Assembly (NCBI GenBank): GCA_019916065.1
Contig: CM034237.1
Location: 21,411,752 to 21,475,751 of the forward strand
Length of the DNA stretch: 64,000 nucleotides
Direction of reading: 5' to 3'
Source: Vitellaria paradoxa
Lineage: Eukaryota > Streptophyta > Magnoliopsida > Ericales > Sapotaceae
The position numbers and the translations under genes are program-made. Below the pieces are notes generated by a model. That model did not search any database, was not told the DNA's origin, and saw only the letters and a program-made list of their open reading frames with translations. Below, in pieces: positions 33,201-39,077 of this stretch. The first letter of the stretch is position 1. Each line of letters starts with the position of its first letter.

Positions 33201-36132
33201 ATGAGGCCCATGCACAGATGATCAGGAGGCGCGATGACATGTGGGGTGGTCTCTGGCGACAACAGTTCTCTGACTAGGATCGCCTGACTCCGATTACACC
33301 ACTGAAGTCCTTCACTCTCTGAACCAGCAACTAAGGAGAGACCTTTGTGTTTTAACAGTGATGAGAGGACTTCTCTGTCTTCAATGTTGACACACAGAAG
33401 ACTAACATTGTTGATACTGGACAATGACAAACACACAAAGATTCAGAGTTGATGCTTTGATACCATGTTAAAGGACTTGAATTTTTATTGATAATCAATC
33501 AACTAGGGAGTACACATATATATATATATACACAAGTGTCTGTTCGAATCGCCCATATACTAGATACCTATGTGTGTACATGTATCTTAATTAATGTACA
33601 TTAACACTGTGCATTAACACTAACACTCTACATTAATGCAATGTATTATACATTTAAGATGGTATTAGAGACAGGTCATGAGTTCAAGTCTCTTGGTTGT
33701 TACTGGGATGGGGATTGTTGTTTTAGTAGGACCAGCAATCTTCGACTCAATTGCTGGCTCATGGAAGCCACTATCTAGATTGTCGACAAACCCACTCATT
33801 GGCACTAAATTCTGTAAATTGGGAGCATCCAACAATTCATACACCCTGCTTAATTTCTCAATTCAACTCAACTAAGCCCTTTCCCAACTTAATGGGGCCA
33901 GCTAAACTACTACTGTTTGCAGATATTGGATTTGTAGGAGGAGAGCTGTGAGATTCATGATATAGATCTCTGCTGTGATTTAAGAGAATTAATATGCACA
34001 TTCTTATTAAGGATCTCAACAAGTGGCAAGTGTTCCTGTGTATTCATTCTTGGTTTCATTAGCTCCTGAAGCACTCGGTTTCCAGCACCCAACCCATCTT
34101 CATTAACCTTCGCTGAATAAAATGGAATAATTCATTTCTCAAAGACTTGCTGTTTTAAGTCCTATTAATCTGTGAATTGGGTGCATCCAACAATTTGTAC
34201 ACACTGCTTAACTATGATATAACGTAATATGTCTCTTCTTCTATTCAAGTGATTAGGATCATCTAGTCTTTAATGTTGCTAGTTTTTAGTAAATTTTATG
34301 TACCTATTTTTCATTTGGAGTTTGTCTATATAATATTATTCACCAACTGTTCTTGCAATACCTCTTACCATGTTGTGTGACTGTATAGTTCATTTGCACA
34401 TGCATTGAGCTGATGAGAAATGTGAATTTACTTCTGACAAATTGGGGTTTGTCCACAAGTCTCCTGCACCTGGTTTCGGGGTTGGCATTTGCAGGATTCA
34501 GCTTCTGTGGTCATAAAAGATTTTAGTTATCTTTTGTACTACATTTATTTCCATGACTCTATTCAAGTTTTTTCAGTGGAAGTAATGGTTTTATCAAATA
34601 TAAACATCCCGTATAGTGCCAGCATGTTTTCTTTTTTTTGTTTCTCATTTTATTTTATGTTGTTTTTTTCTTTTTGTAGGTTACTGTTCCTGTTGGAGAT
34701 CCTGCAGAATTTTCAATATTTAGTTCTAGTGGGGTTGAGCGTATTTTACGGGCAAACAGCCCAACAGATATTAGTTGGTAAGCTAAACCTTTGCAATGCT
34801 TTCCTCATATAGCATTTTCAGGAAGACTCCCATTATAAATTATTGCCTGTAAGTGCCGCCAGTGTATGAGAATTCTTCATTTTCTTTCTTTCTTATGCAA
34901 CGGAACTGAGGACCCATTTGATGTACTGTTAGATAATTGCTGACTCCTCCACCCTTTGAAGATATTCTACATCTTATTTTATGCAATGGAAACTGTGGCT
35001 TCCATTTGAAGTACTGTTATATCATTACAACTCCATCCTCTGAAGATATCCCGCGTCTTTATCCTATTAGCCACGGCCAATACTTCTACCCTAAAGCTTA
35101 ATTTAATTTTTAGACACTCCTTGAAAAATAAAAACCCACTGACTGTTAAAATCAGCATTTCCAGGGGAAAACAAAGAGAGAACGAAAGAAATTATCTATG
35201 GACTTAATGTGTTTGATTTTGGGGGCCTTTTATATTCTAAGAACTAACATACACATTGTCAATCATAAATGTTCCTTATACCATAAATGCAACAGATTCT
35301 GAAAGAATTTTGTAAAGTCAATTGAAATCCAAATATGTATTACGAGGAATGAGAGAGAGGCAGCGAGATTTGTTGCATCTATTCATGCAAAAGATTGGAT
35401 TCGTTTCATTTTATGGGTTAGTTATGACAAAGGTTAGGTCTTCTACTCTTAGCATCCTCAACTATCATGAACCAACTAGGAATTTTATTTATTTATTATT
35501 ATTATTTTTTTTTTCCCTGGTCAAAGCTGATTTAGAATTGCAGAAAGAATTTCGTGTATTGTTTTTGATGGTTTTATAATGATTTTTTATCTGATGCATT
35601 CCTTTAAGAAATAACCATCCTGTGTTTATGTGATTTTGGTTCGCATGTGTAGTATTTGACATTTTCCTCTATTTTGCAGTTCAAGAGATACAATAGTTCT
35701 CACCTTGAGATTATTCATGATAAGGGTATGATCCAGACCACTCTTTTTTACAATCTAATGACAATGCTGAACATACTTCATATTCTAAGTACTGCATTCT
35801 GAATGGAAACACCATTGTATCCAACTGGCTCACATGTTGCATTGTTGTTAAATTCAATTGACTTGGAATTGCCATCTTGTTACACTGAATTAAGTAAATG
35901 TGGTAACTAATTCACTTTTTTACTAATCCTGCAAAAAAATAAATAAATAAAATAAAGGTGCGGTGTGTTTGAATTCTTGTGTTCCATTGGGTCAGCACTT
36001 GTCTATTGTAGCATTGAATTTCCCTAGGCGGCCTTTCCAACTTTGAAAATTTTACTTACAAGTGTGTTCGATCTCTTGCAGGCTGGTGAGAAAAGGAAAG
36101 GGAAGAAAAAGGGTTTGTTCTTTAAGTCGTAA
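545..36132 (+). CDS. C-terminal part of a plant AIR9-like (A9/Ig-like domain) protein, 10 exons
   Basis: Coding exons at 545-834, 923-1044, 1209-1251, 1336-1427, 24066-24114, 26169-26239, 26368-26487, 34680-34777, 35680-35725 and 36082-36132 join into one frame of about 327 codons ending in TAA. Every intron starts GT and ends AG, and all phases match. The first exon gives a Ser/Pro/Asp-rich linker. Exons 2-5 give a compact Ig-like module (LQISGDAFPGQQLQACGY, EWIRHLEDGS, TADDVDTYLAIEVQPLD) resembling the A9 repeats of the microtubule-associated protein AIR9. Exons 5-10 give a second conserved region and a Lys/Arg-rich C terminus. The N-terminal part, probably coiled-coil in this family, lies before the window. 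The family is plant-specific and poorly characterised; a cytoskeletal role is inference from the AIR9 similarity. No exon carries a frameshift or stop, so the gene is probably functional although its introns hold over 20 kb of transposons. Confidence 0.85.
923..1044 (+). CDS. Host gene exon B, start of A9/Ig-like domain
   Basis: Begins after ..tatccag and ends at GAG before GTTCTT. It completes an Ala codon across the junction, then reads an acidic DDDP stretch and the first strands of the Ig-like module (LQISGDAFPGQQLQACGY, then GTTSCNFE). The two Cys residues and the Gly-Asp turn are the recognisable A9-type features. It leaves in phase 0. Confidence 0.87.
1209..1251 (+). CDS. Host gene exon C (43 bp)
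   Basis: A micro-exon after acctgcag encoding WIRHLEDGSVNYIE and the first base of a Gly codon. Both flanking splice sites are canonical. It continues the Ig-like module directly from the preceding exon's NFE. Confidence 0.87.
1336..1427 (+). CDS. Host gene exon D
   Basis: Follows tttttttgacag, completes the Gly codon and reads GAKQPTYLVTADDVDTYLAI followed by EVQPLDNRKRK. It ends in phase 0 before GTATTC at 1428. The donor opens the 22.6-kb intron that holds the nested retrotransposons. Confidence 0.88.
1440..3817. other. Intron sequence without a gene
   Basis: AT-rich sequence with short open frames but no recognisable protein. An A-rich tract (2581-2650) and the 95-bp tandem duplication listed separately are the only clear structures. 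The tract near 2555-2840 may be an old MITE, but I could not define its ends. Confidence 0.5.
2862..3050. repeat. 95-bp tandem duplication
   Basis: Two diverged copies, the second offset by 95 bases; both contain tggttttaaataa followed by taacagtaa and then a gtgacatg/ctgacatg motif. The copies differ at many positions, so the duplication is old. Confidence 0.75.
3833..3855 (-). mobile_element. Ultra-short poly(A) retroposon tail
   Basis: A T-run followed by gtggtaatta; on the minus strand it reads taattaccac followed by poly(A). It is flanked by direct repeats of 15 bp. It is probably a 5'-truncated SINE or LINE tail; a similar tail is inserted at 50510-50522. Confidence 0.6.
3871..3991 (+). 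mobile_element. RTE-type LINE 3' end with (GGTTT)n tail
   Basis: Contains ccatatagccgaccccacc, then tagtgggaaaaggctt and a short GGTTT-repeat tail, the typical 3' end of plant RTE-like LINEs or a SINE sharing that tail. It has 15-bp flanking duplications. Related ends occur at 24937-25017, about 27490-27535 and 33856-33905. Confidence 0.75.
4129..4341 (-). repeat. Copia-1 3' LTR
   Basis: 213 bp, TGTTGAAAAT to TTTCCAACA, matching 15535-15732 apart from about a dozen or more substitutions and a ~15-bp gap. Confidence 0.9.
4350..4800 (-). pseudogene. Copia-1 RNase H domain
   Basis: The minus strand gives VARSSAESEFRAM, then LYCDNKSAI, HDKTKHIEVDRHFI, LADVLTKGL and a terminal SPA followed by a stop, the standard C terminus of Copia Pol. 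The last 120 codons are open, but the frame is broken upstream. The stop lies only a few bases before the 3' LTR. Confidence 0.88.
5168..5789 (-). pseudogene. Copia-1 reverse transcriptase fragments
   Basis: Two open pieces (5460-5789 and 5168-5398) with ALYGLKQSPRA between them after a frame break. The first has RLVANGYTQ and NVKNAFLHGDLEEETYMEIP. The second carries the catalytic box at 5297-5308, which reads Y-V-D-N instead of Y-V-D-D. Loss of the second catalytic Asp should abolish polymerisation. Confidence 0.88.
5793..6620 (-). pseudogene. Copia-1 integrase C-terminal and linker region
   Basis: A 168-codon open piece (5793-6299) covers the Ser/Pro/Asn-rich linker between integrase and reverse transcriptase. 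Before it, an FVGYSS-like motif runs into a poly(A) expansion (T-run on the + strand near 6414-6432) where the usual family has only a few A residues. Confidence 0.65.
6621..7341 (-). pseudogene. Copia-1 integrase core and GAG-pre-integrase
   Basis: Three overlapping open pieces in different frames. The N-terminal piece has CDVCDLAKHRYVSF (zinc-binding HHCC end) and SNIWVPS; the next has KYRSNNAGDYF and PQQNGVIERE (catalytic core). The frame changes mean no single protein can be made. Confidence 0.85.
7357..7698 (-). pseudogene. Copia-1 protease domain, active-site Gly replaced
   Basis: Reads WIIDSEATDHMTHSSHKF, where the family motif is Asp-Ser-Gly-Ala. The Gly of the aspartic-protease triad is Glu here. 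Downstream LSTNLVSMNKLSHDLDCKI is the usual protease to GAG-pre-integrase junction. Confidence 0.87.
7740..8686 (-). pseudogene. Copia-1 gag (main part) with degraded zinc knuckle
   Basis: Translation in changing frames gives DVWESIRQTYSKV, VTEYANHLNGLWQELD and VPSLNEVISTIIGEESRRG, typical of Copia gag. The CCHC box at 7916-7957 reads CTYYKKSGHTKEKC: the second Cys is Tyr. The reading is cut at its 5' side by the Gypsy insertion and resumes beyond 14886. Confidence 0.82.
8692..9094 (-). repeat. Gypsy-2 3' LTR
   Basis: Paired with 14483-14886 over its full length. The exact left edge could be 8692 (TAATG, giving a near-perfect 5-bp target duplication) or 8695 (TG). Confidence 0.88.
9095..9537 (-). 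pseudogene. Gypsy-2 protease-RT linker, RT stub and 3' end
   Basis: Minus-strand reading gives LKEESTISTGDSKVM and a conserved linker, then after a stop LPKGLPPMRSIQHAI, the motif at the start of plant Gypsy reverse transcriptases. It is followed immediately by EEWRPPWGKPATERTSI and a tail running into the LTR. The palm, fingers, RNase H and integrase are absent, so the deletion removed several kilobases of pol. Confidence 0.78.
9538..9915 (-). repeat. Gag-only element A, 3' LTR
   Basis: 378 bp with a 4-bp AATC microsatellite and a purine-rich stretch; matches 12393-12774. Confidence 0.93.
9916..10220 (-). pseudogene. Gag-only element A, 3' conserved module
   Basis: Following the gag frame is a tail whose last residues read VPSFQLDGVEFF and stop just before the LTR. 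Element B at 16828-19991 has a matching tail, WFQLNGVEFFPTRDN. The function is unknown; it may be the remnant of a Pol end or a packaging or priming region kept in the family. Confidence 0.65.
10221..11580 (-). CDS. Gag-like protein of gag-only element A
   Basis: The N-terminal piece (11365-11580) starts MSFENQSYWNN and contains FSGTIDPLEFLDWVNDIEYI. It overlaps, in another frame, a 410-codon open frame (10221-11453) with YWQTVELYHRHI, FDQFKTLRKWSN and KALEIEKYYKF, the retrotransposon gag fold. One frameshift therefore separates the first ~50 residues from the rest, unless the second frame is used alone. No CCHC box is visible. The second half is Ser/Tyr/Ile-rich and of unknown function. In a virus-like particle such a gag would package RNA; that is inference from the family. 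Confidence 0.75.
11590..12377 (-). other. Gag-only element A leader
   Basis: About 0.8 kb between primer site and gag, without a protein. The part nearest the primer site (12040-12230) is rich in CCGG and gccgga motifs and holds two diverged copies of a ggaggtcgctggggtcacc-like unit about 95 bp apart. Confidence 0.7.
12378..12389 (-). promoter_or_regulatory. Gag-only element A primer binding site
   Basis: TGGTATCAGAGC on the minus strand, three bases from the 5' LTR. Confidence 0.92.
12393..12774 (-). repeat. Gag-only element A, 5' LTR
   Basis: 382 bp; identical to 9538-9915 except about three bases and one AATC unit. Confidence 0.93.
12775..13149 (-). pseudogene. Gypsy-2 protease domain
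   Basis: Reads VFCNGKACNVILDGGSSENI, with the aspartic-protease-like Asp-Gly-Gly-Ser-Ser-Glu-Asn motif, then MDACHILLGRPWLYD, the conserved second half of plant Gypsy proteases. The frame is open up to the insertion of the gag-only element and continues in frame beyond it once one copy of the target duplication is ignored. Confidence 0.87.
13146..13685 (-). pseudogene. Gypsy-2 gag C-terminal part with zinc knuckle
   Basis: An open 179-codon piece containing RCFTCGERGHTSYACPQRR, a complete C-x2-C-x4-H-x4-C nucleocapsid box. Downstream it becomes acidic (FDEYVDEGEEIDVLP), the usual gag-protease transition. Confidence 0.9.
13814..13887. repeat. 37-bp tandem duplication inside Gypsy-2 gag
   Basis: Two adjacent copies starting cgtataa, offset by 37 bases. 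The unit length is not a multiple of three, so the duplication itself shifts the gag frame. The copies differ at only two or three positions. Confidence 0.88.
13969..14445 (-). pseudogene. Gypsy-2 gag N-terminal part
   Basis: Starts MVGRGRGRGGRGNQNQQ, then a coiled segment (EIRRMIEGLARAVQALQQRE) and the retrotransposon gag fold start (KDYLDWEASLDTYFEWK, VKLKLKGAALQW), ending at an in-frame stop. The start codon is only about 23 bases beyond the primer binding site, so the leader is very short. Confidence 0.85.
14469..14480 (-). promoter_or_regulatory. Gypsy-2 primer binding site
   Basis: TGGTATCAGAGC on the minus strand, two bases from the 5' LTR edge if that edge is 14483. Confidence 0.9.
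14483..14886 (-). repeat. Gypsy-2 5' LTR
   Basis: Pairs with 8692-9094; about eight substitutions by eye. Confidence 0.88.
14892..15522 (-). pseudogene. Copia-1 leader and first gag codons
   Basis: Following the primer binding site on the minus strand is an untranslated leader of about 560 bases with repeated gatgatcg/gcgatgatc motifs. A gag start (MSQINEKSSRTTIVQ) then runs into the Gypsy insertion point near 14887. Confidence 0.65.
15523..15534 (-). promoter_or_regulatory. Copia-1 primer binding site
   Basis: TGGTATCAGAGC on the minus strand, directly next to the 5' LTR. It is complementary to the 3' end of plant initiator tRNA-Met and fixes the element's orientation. Confidence 0.93.
15535..15732 (-). 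repeat. Copia-1 5' LTR
   Basis: 198 bp, TGTTGAGAAT to TTTCCAACA; shorter than its partner because of a gap around 15655. Confidence 0.9.
15733..16822. other. Intron sequence without a recognised gene
   Basis: T/C-rich sequence with short open pieces and no known domain. The last 90 bases are a run of ttttaacaa / tttttagcaac-like motifs that resembles 39600-39790. It may be an old transposon fragment. Confidence 0.45.
16828..17126 (+). repeat. Gag-only element B, 5' LTR
   Basis: TGCTGGGTCATCTAC to TTTCACATCA. Contains tataaaggct (TATA-like) near 16957, plausible as the LTR promoter. Confidence 0.85.
17129..17141 (+). promoter_or_regulatory. Degenerate primer binding site of element B
   Basis: TTGGTATTAGATC, close to the initiator-Met complement TGGTATCAGAGC but with substitutions. 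Confidence 0.75.
17142..17773 (+). pseudogene. Element B leader and gag start
   Basis: A C/A-rich leader with short open frames (none recognisable) leading to a gag reading interrupted by the MITE at 17774. Confidence 0.5.
17774..18593. mobile_element. MITE-like insertion in element B
   Basis: Inverted ends caaagtgttaaaatc and its complement gattttaacaactttg; flanks attggaat and attgaaat form an 8-bp duplication with one mismatch, as for hAT-type elements. The interior is AT-rich with no protein. A tail ending cttacttatcaaaaaaaa (18440-18476) looks like an L1-type LINE 3' end trapped inside. Confidence 0.7.
18595..19199 (+). pseudogene. Element B gag-like fragment
   Basis: Gives LLDKWNRLKQGKHFVTEYV then TQFDEFWRKLYIFEDEAIM before a stop, and continues with GLHVDLKRALYLKGV. 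This aligns by eye with the LMRLKQEDSSVDDYFDQF part of element A's gag. An acidic segment (EPDLDEFDFDDLDEFGNL) follows, as in element A. Confidence 0.75.
19504..19655 (+). pseudogene. Element B 3' conserved module
   Basis: Ends SSWFQLNGVEFFPTRDN just before the right LTR, matching element A's terminal module. Confidence 0.65.
19656..19991 (+). repeat. Gag-only element B, 3' LTR
   Basis: TGATGGGTCATC to CATGTCA; contains an extra, partly duplicated ggtcatctacata segment at 19696-19730. Confidence 0.85.
19997..22960. other. Intron sequence without a recognised gene
   Basis: Mixed composition. A C-tract lies at 20449-20478 and low-complexity T/A tracts at 21607-21980. Open pieces at 20752-20952 and 21225-21572 have no recognisable motif. 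The piece at 19984-20235 (minus) has a weak Cys-x-x... pattern but no full zinc knuckle. Probably old, unrecognised transposon debris. Confidence 0.45.
22969..23637. mobile_element. hAT-like non-autonomous repeat
   Basis: Ends gatggcaatgg on the left and its near-complement ggccatccct on the right, both typical of a common plant hAT-type repeat. The inside has repeated cggat/atccg and ggggcaga motifs and no protein. No clear 8-bp target duplication. Confidence 0.5.
23640..24065. other. End of intron 4
   Basis: Non-coding; 23740-23880 (ggaatggaatagaatag ... gatgggaatggccatt) looks like part of a MITE related to that at 28120-28853. Confidence 0.45.
24066..24114 (+). CDS. Host gene exon E (49 bp)
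   Basis: After tgtccag the sequence reads GELVKVFANEHRKITC and leaves one base (G) before a strong GTAAGC donor. The phase-0 entry matches the exon 22.6 kb upstream, and GELVKVFAN is a natural continuation of RKRK. This is the best evidence that the gene spans the whole transposon nest. Confidence 0.88.
24115..26168. other. Host intron 5
   Basis: 2.05-kb intron, GTAAGC to GCCACAG. Apart from the small LINE tail at 24937-25017 it has no recognised feature. Confidence 0.75.
24917..25037 (-). mobile_element. 81-bp RTE-type LINE tail with perfect 20-bp target duplication
   Basis: The target ggattcgttgatctattagt is present at 24917-24936 and 25018-25037. The 81-bp insert (24937-25017), read on the minus strand, matches the 3'-end sequence at 3898-3990 (ctaaacagatctaattggcg and tagccaaccccacctagtgg) and ends in a GGTTT-like tail. 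It is a severely 5'-truncated retroposon. Confidence 0.9.
26169..26239 (+). CDS. Host gene exon F
   Basis: After ttgccacag, AT completes a split Asp codon and the exon reads DPEMQNCIEKTLHDGHAAYR then VSLS, ending in phase 0 before GTAAGA. An internal GT at agg|gta could be an alternative donor, but only the later one keeps frame with the next exon. Confidence 0.87.
26368..26487 (+). CDS. Host gene exon G
   Basis: Forty whole codons between ttgtatag and GTATGA: TGYLDIWEPATLGIKREGYS, then IKRNGPSGVLFTEKFSSTMS. Phase 0 on both sides. The beta-rich, Trp-containing pattern suggests a folded domain following the Ig-like module. Its donor opens the 8.2-kb intron 7. Confidence 0.88.
27185..27229. 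repeat. (AC)n microsatellite
   Basis: About 22 uninterrupted AC units; likely polymorphic. Confidence 0.97.
27231..27535 (+). pseudogene. RTE-type LINE 3' remnant
   Basis: Degenerate reading with GRLRWL-like and TSLGLR-like pieces, as at the C terminus of plant RTE reverse transcriptases, ending agcctcaactagtttgggac and a ttgttgaattgag tail. Several stops. Confidence 0.5.
28120..28853. mobile_element. MITE, ~0.73 kb
   Basis: Imperfect inverted ends cagtgcatttggttgc and caaccaaatgtgccat. The interior has cccattccc / gggaatg repeats and no protein. Target duplication not resolved. Confidence 0.6.
29009..29176 (-). repeat. Copia-2 3' LTR
   Basis: 168 bp, TGTTAAAGG to ACATTAACA. Confidence 0.88.
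29195..29740 (-). pseudogene. Copia-2 RNase H
   Basis: Minus-strand pieces in several frames include ELSAESGYNARAHTSCELIW and ELFCDNQVAIA, which are RNase H signatures; at least three stops. Confidence 0.75.
29744..30427 (-). pseudogene. Copia-2 reverse transcriptase, internally deleted
   Basis: The N-terminal piece (30212-30427) gives MSTLRANKVWDLVVLPPGK and [13 protein letters not shown]. The C-terminal piece (29744-29962) gives LSETGMLGAKQIDTPMDSN and YCRLVEKLNYL. The NAFLHG and LYGLKQ blocks between them are missing. The catalytic box at 30129-30140 reads Y-V-D-N, not Y-V-D-D. Confidence 0.85.
31208..31595 (-). pseudogene. Copia-2 integrase
   Basis: Two overlapping frames: one with LNCESSQLGKHHCTSF and HSNVWV (zinc-binding end and first catalytic region), the other with KVLRSDNAKEYFS (second catalytic Asp). 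Confidence 0.83.
31760..32012 (-). pseudogene. Copia-2 protease
   Basis: LLDSGTSDHMSSSS contains an intact Asp-Ser-Gly-Thr motif, followed by LSSVLYVSPLSFNLLFVSKL. An in-frame stop precedes it. Confidence 0.8.
32103..33000 (-). pseudogene. Copia-2 gag with zinc knuckle
   Basis: The CCHC box at 32227-32268 reads CSNCGRVEHVRETC with all four ligands, followed at once by a stop. Upstream gag is too mutated to follow in one frame. Confidence 0.72.
33454..33465 (-). promoter_or_regulatory. Copia-2 primer binding site
   Basis: TGGTATCAAAGC, one base from the canonical initiator-Met complement. Confidence 0.88.
33466..33640 (-). repeat. Copia-2 5' LTR
   Basis: Pairs with 29009-29176, with a longer (TA)n stretch; outer end uncertain by a few bases. 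Confidence 0.83.
33652..33700 (+). other. tRNA-like / SINE-like segment
   Basis: gatggtattagagaca followed by gagttcaagtctc resembles the A and B boxes of tRNA-derived SINEs. Too short and diverged for a firm call. Confidence 0.35.
33856..33905 (-). mobile_element. RTE-type LINE tail, another copy
   Basis: The minus strand gives tagctggccccattaag then ttgggaaagggcttagttga with a ttgaattgag tail, matching the 3' ends at 3871-3991 and 24937-25017. Confidence 0.6.
34680..34777 (+). CDS. Host gene exon H
   Basis: Preceded by a long T-rich tract ending ttttgtag and followed by GTAAGC. Reads VTVPVGDPAEFSIFSSSG then VERILRANSPTDIS, and leaves two bases (TG) of a Cys codon. Confidence 0.87.
35680..35725 (+). 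CDS. Host gene exon I (46 bp)
   Basis: After attttgcag one base completes Cys, then SRDTIVLTLRLFMIR; donor GTATGA at 35726. The upstream intron is about 0.9 kb. Confidence 0.86.
36082..36132 (+). CDS. Host gene last exon with stop
   Basis: After tctcttgcag the frame reads AGEKRKGKKKGLFFKS and stops at TAA 36130-36132. The very basic C-terminal tail (7 Lys/Arg in the first 10 residues) could bind nucleic acid, membrane phosphate or a cytoskeletal surface; that is inference only. Confidence 0.87.
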   Translation, partial: AGEKRKGKKKGLFFKS

Positions 36133-37679
36133 AGCACCATTATTTGTTTAGGCAATTGATGTTAGTGACTTACACCCGCTCTCTTCCCAGAAAAAAAAGG
36201 AAGAAAAGAAAGGAAAAATGAATGTTTGTGTGTAGAGTTCTATTAATTTAATTAGGAACTGGGGGCATTGTTCAGGGTTGCTTTTTGTGATTTTTTATGC
36301 TTTACTGACGGCTCAAACTGGCCCGAGTATGAAATGAGTTTCAGTTTTGTATTTGATCTGTGTCTTCTTGCTATATCCCTTTGTAAGTCAATGCATAGGA
36401 AAAGAGGACCAAAGATTTTATACAATCAACTATTGTTAATTTTTTTGGTGTCTGATTTAAAAGGAATATCCTACGATCTGATCTCTGGAGGGCACCGCCA
36501 CTAAAGAAAAAAAAAAAAAAAAAAGAGGTGTTTCTTTTCTCGTCTTTCCTTTCATATTTTATTTTATTCTCTCTGTGTGTATTTTATTTATTCATGAGGG
36601 TCGTGATTATAGGTGAAGGTCTCACAATCATTGATTAGGTTAGTGGTAAAATTGGTACGTTGCTATTGCTGAATAAAACTGAGTGCCATGTCCACACAGA
36701 AAAAAGCGTCGTAAAACCAGCAATAGGCGAATCATTTGCGAGGTGTTCCATAGCCCAACTTTCTCATTTTTATTTTATTTGTAGATTGGGGAGTTCTCCT
36801 ATTGCTCTGCTCTTCTTTGTGCTTTGGTTAGTAGTAGTCTGTTTGATAATCTTATTCCAGTTCTGAATTTTGTAATTTTTTTGTTAAAGATAGAAAATAC
36901 TTTATGTTAATTATTTTTTTCAAAGTTAAAAAAAAAGAGGTATGTGACTAATAATATCAAAATTACATACATTGATGAATAACTTCATAATTCATATTAA
37001 TTAAATATACATAACATGGCGTAGGCATAAATTTTACTTGAGGCAACGTTAATGAAAATGATTATAATACAAGCACTATCTATCTGTGCGGTCGTTCACG
37101 CTCACTCTCATTAATTAGCCTAAATAAAACTACCACCATTTAAAAATTAAATAAATAAATGAAGCTTACCGATACAAGTCACACCACAATGACAACGATA
37201 GGATGTTTGATCATCATTTTCCTCCCCTTCCTCCGTACTAAAAATAACAGCATTTACCTGCAGCAGAATCTTTTTAAAGAAATTAGTATAAAACAGAAGT
37301 GTGAATAATAAGTGTTACCAATTAAAAACTTAAAAAAGGAAAGAAAAGAAAATGGAAAGCGTGACTTAAAACAGTAGTCTGGTCTAGGCGTAAACTCATT
37401 TTGATATTAATATCAAATTGATGAATAGCGCATACGTTACCATAAATCTGGCAGTAAACGGCCTCTCGCCATTTGACAAATTGGTTAGAAATTATAAATG
37501 TTCTATCTTAAATTCATTTTGCGATGAAATACCGGCATGTGCTCTTGACATTTAAGCTCGTTGATAATTTGAGACTTTTGGGTCCCGTTTAGAGTAAGAA
37601 AAAATAAAATAAATTGAGATAAAATGTGATTTGGGGTTAATTTTGGCGCCGTTTTTTTTTTTTTTAAAAGTCGCAAATC

Positions 37680-37709
37680 ATGGGAACGGTTTTTCAAATC
37701 CGTTCTCAT
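37680..37709. repeat. Short inverted repeat
   Basis: atgggaacgg and ccgttctcat separated by 10 bases; 9 of 10 pairs. Confidence 0.7.
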
Positions 37710-38106
37710 GGATTCAAAAAAATACATAAAAAATAATGACAATGGTACTCGTTTGAAAGCTCTCGACACGAAGAATATGATTGTATAAAAAATTTACACA
37801 TTCGGTTAACTTACTTCTAGATTTTTTATTTTTTTAACAAAATATTGAAATTTTTTGAAATTAATGATGACCAAAAAATTAGAGGTACAGGAATTATTGA
37901 AGATTTATAGAGATCTTTAGAGTTTTTACTTGATGCCAAATGTGGCCTTTATTGTTCTCATACTTGTCAAATATAATGAAATTGACATTGGTACCCTTTG
38001 AATCTAGCACTTGTTTGGTCTCAATTATAGGCTCGGTCCGTATTGAGTAATGATTCATTAGAGGTGAGTGAGATGACTACTACCCCGAAATTGGAAAGGT
38101 CAAATC

Positions 38107-38192
38107 TCCTTCTAAATTCTTTTTTTTTTTTTTGAAAGGTAAAAGTAATTTTACCACTGGGTAGACAAGAGCTTCCTTCTAAATTCTTTTTT
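38107..38192 (-). mobile_element. Short poly(A) retroposon tail with target duplication
   Basis: tccttctaaattctttttt occurs at 38107 and again at 38174, 67 bases apart. The sequence between ends in a T-run on the left, and on the minus strand reads ctacccagtggtaaaattac then poly(A). Probably a truncated SINE. Confidence 0.72.
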
Positions 38193-38619
38193 TAAACGTA
38201 TGCTGATTGAGCTAATAGATGTACGGTGAGGACACATTTTTTCTCGAGGCAGGTAGATTTTCCAATAATATAAAAAGGTAGGGGATTCGTGCCTCTTTTT
38301 TTTGTTTTTGTTGGGGGGGGGGGGGGGGCGCACTTAGTAAACAGTACAACAGACCATTGAGATATACTTTTTGTGCCTTCATGGATAATGAAAATATTGC
38401 TTTCAAGATAGGGAAACCAGCCTTTAGAACTCCAAAACAACTTTTTATAGTAACGAAGAGTCTCTATAGCTAATCTACTCAATACTCCACTACAACAAAA
38501 ATCAGATATGAGGATGCTAATATAATGACATTTTGTAAATAAGTGATAGGGTGCTCTAAGAAAGTGGTATTGAAGTATAAGTAAATTGGAGTTATTTAAT
38601 GACATTTTATGTAAGAATG

Positions 38620-38664
38620 GCACCATTCACCCATTAGTTGTGGCACCATTCACCCATTAGTTGT
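38620..38664. repeat. 23-bp tandem duplication in the CACTA end
   Basis: ggcaccattcacccattag appears twice, 23 bases apart, identical. Confidence 0.95.
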
Positions 38665-38751
38665 GGCATTTCTTAAGCAACTGCAACATCACTTGTAACG
38701 ATTTAGTGACACTTTATTAAAGAATAGCACTATTTATTCAATAATTGTGGC

Positions 38752-39043
38752 TAGGGGTGGCACAGTCAATCCATACCCATGAACTCGCTCAATTAAGCGC
38801 ATAATAAATGAGTTTAGGCCCTGTTATTTTGTTAATTAGGTTATTATCAGATATTTTATAAAACACCCGTTTATAAGCAGGTGCAATTAGGTTATTTAAC
38901 GGGACCTATAAAACACCCCATCAATAAAGAACTTATCTAAACCTTCTACAATGAATCATAATGTACGTAACCAAAGAAGCGTGTGTTCTTTAATTGGTGG
39001 ATGAAACTCCCTAATTTATTCTGTTTAAATCTTGAATTTTGCG

Positions 39044-39077
<34 letters not shown>

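Larger units (their letters stand above)
29009..33640 (-). mobile_element. Copia-2: decayed Ty1/copia element
   Basis: LTRs at 29009-29176 and about 33466-33640 (TGTTAAAGGAC...), roughly 8% different. A primer site with one mismatch abuts the right LTR. Minus-strand order is gag with CCHC box, protease, integrase, reverse transcriptase, RNase H. The reverse transcriptase middle is deleted, and nearly every domain carries stops. The right end is diverged (cattaatgca), and no exact 5-bp target duplication is seen (tagtg versus taatg is possible). Confidence 0.88.
26488..34679 (+). other. Host intron 7, 8.2 kb
   Basis: GTATGA to TTTGTAG. Holds the (AC)n tract, a LINE remnant, a MITE and Copia-2. 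The 26490-27180, 27540-28115 and 33910-34679 parts have no recognised feature. Confidence 0.8.
36133..38487. other. 3' flank of host gene, no further gene seen
   Basis: The first few hundred bases presumably include the 3' UTR; no polyadenylation signal is clear. An A-run lies at 36506-36523. The rest is AT-rich with no recognisable protein. A short hairpin at 37680-37709, a retroposon tail at 38120-38173 and a 16-18-base G-run near 38312-38328 are the only structures. Confidence 0.55.

Noticed and set aside
34489..34812. 107-codon + strand frame overlapping exon H
   Set aside because: It uses the wrong frame for the exon; the spliced frame gives the conserved protein.
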